A stretch of DNA of 6,778 bases. It comes from CAYWEP01 sp964608945. GTDB lineage: Bacteria > Patescibacteriota > Microgenomatia > Levybacterales > UBA12049. Below the pieces are notes generated by a model that was not told the origin of the DNA, did no database searches, and saw only the letters and a program-made list of their open reading frames with translations. A program made the position numbers and the translations under genes. Positions 4,520 to 6,778 of this stretch are shown here, piece by piece. The stretch covers positions 1 through 6,778 of the forward strand of contig CAZSQB010000053.1 in the NCBI GenBank assembly GCA_964608945.1. The letters are read 5' to 3'. Within the stretch, counting starts at the first letter, position 1. Every line of letters starts with the position of its first letter.

Positions 4520-4654
4520 ATGAGGAGAAATATACGACGCGTCGTATCCCTCCTCACAACATTTCTCGCATCAATGATCCTCTTCTCTAGCCTTGTTCCT
4601 CAGGCTCGCGCACAAGTATTCACTGACTTTACCCCAAAGCAACCCGAGATTTAG
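4520..4654 (+). CDS. Short exported peptide or truncated secreted protein (44 aa)
   Basis: A 44-codon ORF opens with a textbook Sec signal peptide: the basic MRRNIRRVV, a hydrophobic core at about 10-25 (LLTTFLASMILFSSLV), and a PQARA-Q cleavage site near residue 31 (Ala-x-Ala). Only about 13 residues follow (QVFTDFTPKQPEI), too few for a folded domain. The TAG stop (4652-4654) lies exactly at the left border of the repeat at 4651-4772, so the gene could be a fragment whose remainder was displaced by the insertion. If TTAGTAACT is the target duplication, the stop was already present and the peptide is complete. The region after the repeat (4773-4826) shows no obvious continuation. A promoter of good quality precedes it, so it is probably transcribed. 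I recognise no homologue. Confidence 0.55.
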   Translation: MRRNIRRVVSLLTTFLASMILFSSLVPQARAQVFTDFTPKQPEI

Positions 4655-4772
4655 TAACTCATGTTACGCAATACTTCCCTTGGTCATTCCCATGAAAATG
4701 GGAATCTATACAAATAACGTTCTGGATTCCCGCCTACGCGGGAATGACAGTGCGTAAGGTGAGTTAGTAACT
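4651..4772. mobile_element. MITE-like palindromic element with two ATTCCC-N8-GGGAAT motifs
   Basis: The ends are imperfect inverted repeats: AGTAACTCATGTTACGCA (4653-4670) against the complement of 4751-4768, 15 of 18 matching. TTAGTAACT is present as a perfect direct repeat at both edges (4651-4659 and 4764-4772) and could be a 9-bp target duplication. Inside are two hairpins, ATTCCC-ATGAAAAT-GGGAAT (4686-4705) and ATTCCC-GCCTACGC-GGGAAT (4726-4745), each fitting ATTCCC-N8-GGGAAT, the pattern known as dRS3 in Neisseria, and found in related forms in many genomes. No transposase is encoded, so any movement would need one supplied from elsewhere. Confidence 0.65.
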
Positions 4773-4779
4773 TTTTTCC

Positions 4780-4808
4780 TTGCATCAATCTCCTGTTTAG
4801 TTTACAAT
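4780..4808 (+). promoter_or_regulatory. Promoter of the histidine kinase gene
   Basis: TTGCAT (4780-4785) and TACAAT (4803-4808) are separated by 17 nt, just right of the repeat element. Transcription should start near 4815, at the left arm of a small CTGCC/GGCAG hairpin (4815-4833). Confidence 0.6.
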
Positions 4809-4826
4809 CAAACGCTGCCTTTTTTT

Positions 4827-6704
4827 GTGGCAGAAAAGATGAAGACACATCGGAGACGATCAGAAACAAAAAAACAACCCCCTTTCTTGCTGATAATCCG
4901 GCAGATAACCGATCAGTCGCAACGCTTGCGTCAATTTCTCATTCACTTTTTCCAGATCTTCGGATTCCCCAGTAGAAATTTTTCGTTTCAAGCGAAAAAG
5001 CCGCCATTTCAGCGGCGTTACGGCTTTGCGCTTTTGGCGGTTTCAAGTTTTACTCTCCTTCACGTACTTCTGGATCCATATATGAGCACTACCGAACCGC
5101 TTTTGATTTTTATCTTCGCCGTGCTTTTCAGCGCCTGGTATGGCGGACTGGGGCCGGGGCTTCTTGCAACGATACTCTCAACGCTTATCGGAGCGTATTT
5201 CTTCATAGCACCCTATTACACATTTACATCCATAAGTCTTGGCGAGGACATAGGGATACTCATTTTCTTCACGGAGGGGGTACTCATAAGCGTTCTCAAC
5301 GAAGCGCTTCATTTTGCCAACCGGAGTTTGAGCAGTACGCTTGAAAGCATTTCCGATGCATTTGTCTCCTATGACCGGAAGCTTCGCTACACCTATGTCA
5401 ATGAAAAAGCGGAAGAACTGCTAAAAAAACCAAAAGAAGAACTCCTGGGAAAGAAATTTTTGGATGTGTTCCCTCATGCAAGAAATTCCCCGTTTCACAA
5501 AAAGGTCATCATGGCGCTAAGAAAGAAGAAGCCGCAGCGGCTGGAGTACTATTCATCATATCTGAAAACATGGTTTGATGACCATATCTATCCGTCTGAA
5601 GAGGGAGTCTCTATATACTTTACCGATATCACGAGGAGGAAAATCCAGGAAGAAACGACTGCGGAGCTTGCGACAATTGTCACATCATCAGACGATGCGA
5701 TCATCAGCCGGGACCTCCCCGGTATTATTAAAACCTGGAATAAAGGCGCTGAAAAACTGTATGGATTCACGGCAAAGGAAGCAATCGGAAAGCATATTGC
5801 TATTACTGTACCACCAGATAAACAGCACGAAATCGTCAGTGCTCAAGTGCTTCGCAGACGCGTTCGCCCGATTGAGAATTTCGAAACAGTGCGAATACGA
5901 AAAGATGGGAAACGAATCAGTGTATCAATAACTATTTCGTCTATTCGCAATGAAAAAGGGAGATTAATTGGGGCATCAGTCATCTCTCGAGATATCTCAG
6001 AACGAAAAGATCTTGAGCGGCGACGTGATGAATTCGTGAGCATCGCAAGTCACGAACTGAAGACGCCGATCACGACAATCAAAGCATTTGCGCAGATTGC
6101 AGCAAAACGACTCATGCAGCAAGGCGATAAAGCAAACGTCTATTTTCTGGAAAATATCAATAAGCAAACCGATAAGCTGGCCATACTTGTCAACGATCTG
6201 CTTGATGTAAATAAAATTCAGGCGGGAAAGTTAATCTTTACGAAAAAAGAATTCGATTTTGATGCTATGCTGAAAAAAATTATTATTGACTTTCAGTATA
6301 CAACCCAGACGCACCAAATCATAAATGAAGGTCAGACCGGGAAGAAAATCGTAGGAGATGAGGATCGTATCGGCCAGGTAGTCATCAATCTCCTCTCAAA
6401 CGCAATAAAATACTCTCAGGGCAAAGACAAAGTAATTGTCCGCTCCACGGCAGATAAAAAAAGTATTACGGTAAGCGTACAGGATTTTGGTATCGGTATT
6501 CCCAGGGAAAAGCTGAAAAAAGTGTTTGACCGCTTCTATCGCGTTTCGGAAATGGAAACAGGCGGCATGGGAGGATTTGGGCTGGGACTGTATATATCCA
6601 GCGAAATTGTCAAGCGGCACCATGGTAAAATATGGGCAGAAAGCGAGGAAGGTAAAGGTGCAACTTTTTATTTCCGTTTACCTCTTATGGAGCCCCACGG
6701 CTAA
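4827..6704 (+). CDS. Membrane sensor histidine kinase, DUF4118-PAS-PAS-HisKA-HATPase
   Basis: This 625-residue inner-membrane kinase would autophosphorylate and pass phosphate to a response regulator. In order it has an unusual basic N-terminal segment (1-64), four closely packed helices at about 66-160 of the KdpD-like DUF4118 type (SAWYGGLGPGLLATILSTL at 102-120 is characteristic), PAS 1 (about 171-272, ending FTDITRRK), PAS 2 (about 283-393, with WNKGAEKLYGFTAKEAIGK and ending SRDISERK), the HisKA dimerisation helices with phosphoacceptor H409 in SHELKTP, and a HATPase with the N box NLLSNAIKYS (521-530), G1 DFGIGIP (553-559), F box FDRFYR and G2 GGFGLGL (582-588). All catalytic motifs are intact. 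There are no Usp or KdpD N-terminal domains and no receiver domain, and no response regulator is in view. The signal is unknown. GTG 4827 gives this length; ATG 4839 is equally likely. The stop lies in a palindromic repeat. Confidence 0.93.
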   Translation: MAEKMKTHRRRSETKKQPPFLLIIRQITDQSQRLRQFLIHFFQIFGFPSRNFSFQAKKPPFQRRYGFALLAVSSFTLLHVLLDPYMSTTEPLLIFIFAVLFSAWYGGLGPGLLATILSTLIGAYFFIAPYYTFTSISLGEDIGILIFFTEGVLISVLNEALHFANRSLSSTLESISDAFVSYDRKLRYTYVNEKAEELLKKPKEELLGKKFLDVFPHARNSPFHKKVIMALRKKKPQRLEYYSSYLKTWFDDHIYPSEEGVSIYFTDITRRKIQEETTAELATIVTSSDDAIISRDLPGIIKTWNKGAEKLYGFTAKEAIGKHIAITVPPDKQHEIVSAQVLRRRVRPIENFETVRIRKDGKRISVSITISSIRNEKGRLIGASVISRDISERKDLERRRDEFVSIASHELKTPITTIKAFAQIAAKRLMQQGDKANVYFLENINKQTDKLAILVNDLLDVNKIQAGKLIFTKKEFDFDAMLKKIIIDFQYTTQTHQIINEGQTGKKIVGDEDRIGQVVINLLSNAIKYSQGKDKVIVRSTADKKSITVSVQDFGIGIPREKLKKVFDRFYRVSEMETGGMGGFGLGLYISSEIVKRHHGKIWAESEEGKGATFYFRLPLMEPHG

Positions 6705-6712
6705 AGCCGTGG
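6695..6712. repeat. CCACGGC-TAAA-GCCGTGG palindrome containing the kinase stop codon
   Basis: A 7-bp perfect stem with a TAAA loop; the loop's TAA (6702-6704) is the stop of the histidine kinase, and the repeat encodes its last Pro-His-Gly. This palindrome type is scattered in many bacterial genomes. No T-run follows, so terminator activity is doubtful. Confidence 0.6.
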
Positions 6713-6723
6713 TGCCTTAAATT

Positions 6724-6768
6724 ACCCCCCTTCGCCAGGTGCCAGACGGTACCTGGCTTCGGAGGGGT
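6724..6768. repeat. REP-like hairpin, copy 3
   Basis: GCCAGGT (6734-6740) and ACCTGGC (6751-6757) pair around 10 nt, and GCC/GGT inside extend the stem to 10 bp with an AGAC loop. Outside a short mismatch, ACCCC (6724-6728) pairs with GGGGT (6764-6768), making a long imperfect stem. It lies directly after the palindrome at the kinase end. Positions 6769-6778 show nothing. Confidence 0.55.
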
Positions 6769-6778
6769 TATCCGCCTA

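Noticed and set aside
4684..4869. Minus-strand ORF of 61 codons with HCHSRVGGNPE
   Set aside because: The SRVGGNP string is the translation of the ATTCCCGCC...GGGAAT palindromic repeat, a common source of false ORFs; the rest overlaps the kinase start on the other strand.
5575..5931. Plus-strand ORF of 118 codons and the minus-strand ORFs inside the kinase gene
   Set aside because: They are alternative-frame shadows of the PAS domains, without domains or plausible start contexts.

Overview
The window looks like chromosomal sequence from an uncultivated bacterium, most probably a member of the Patescibacteria/CPR group. This is inferred from compact, mostly single-gene transcription units, short AT-leaning intergenic regions crowded with palindromic repeats, stand-alone orphan membrane proteins, and start codons sitting directly behind -10 boxes with no Shine-Dalgarno sequence. 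No taxonomic marker gene is present, so the assignment is tentative. TGA is not read through in any of the genes, so the standard bacterial code fits.

Layout, left to right. (1) Positions 1-502, minus strand: a toxin-antitoxin operon with a ribbon-helix-helix antitoxin followed, with an 8-nt overlap, by a PIN-domain toxin that runs off the left edge. Its promoter is perfect consensus (TTGACA/TATAAT) with a 17-bp palindromic operator filling the spacer. (2) 503-733: non-coding, with two REP-like hairpins. (3) 734-2108, plus strand: a small polytopic membrane protein (possibly VTT/DedA-like) and an RNase Z-like metallo-beta-lactamase-fold hydrolase with its own promoter. (4) 2148-3529: a divergent pair, a shortened RnfD/NqrB-like membrane protein (minus) and a membrane-anchored NlpE-like protein (plus), sharing a 90-bp control region with back-to-back promoters and a 12-bp palindrome. 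(5) 3530-3773: a 132-bp inverted-repeat element of the GTCATTGCGAG type with a second palindrome inserted in it. (6) 3810-4463: a sigma-70-like protein that keeps region 3- and region 4-like segments but has no region 2. (7) 4520-4772: a 44-codon ORF that is nearly all signal peptide, abutting a roughly 120-bp MITE-like repeat carrying two ATTCCC-N8-GGGAAT motifs. (8) 4827-6704: a DUF4118-PAS-PAS hybrid-free sensor histidine kinase whose last codons and stop lie inside a palindromic repeat, followed by one more REP-like hairpin at the right edge.

The genes do not form one pathway. Two are envelope proteins transcribed divergently from a shared control region (RnfD-like, NlpE-like), two are regulators (sigma-like protein, histidine kinase without a partner response regulator in view), and one is a TA module. 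The strongest general signal is transcriptional: in five genes a good -10 box ends 6-7 nt before the chosen start codon, which predicts leaderless mRNAs, whereas the second gene of the TA operon has a GGAGG Shine-Dalgarno. I see no CRISPR array, tRNA, rRNA or transposase gene.
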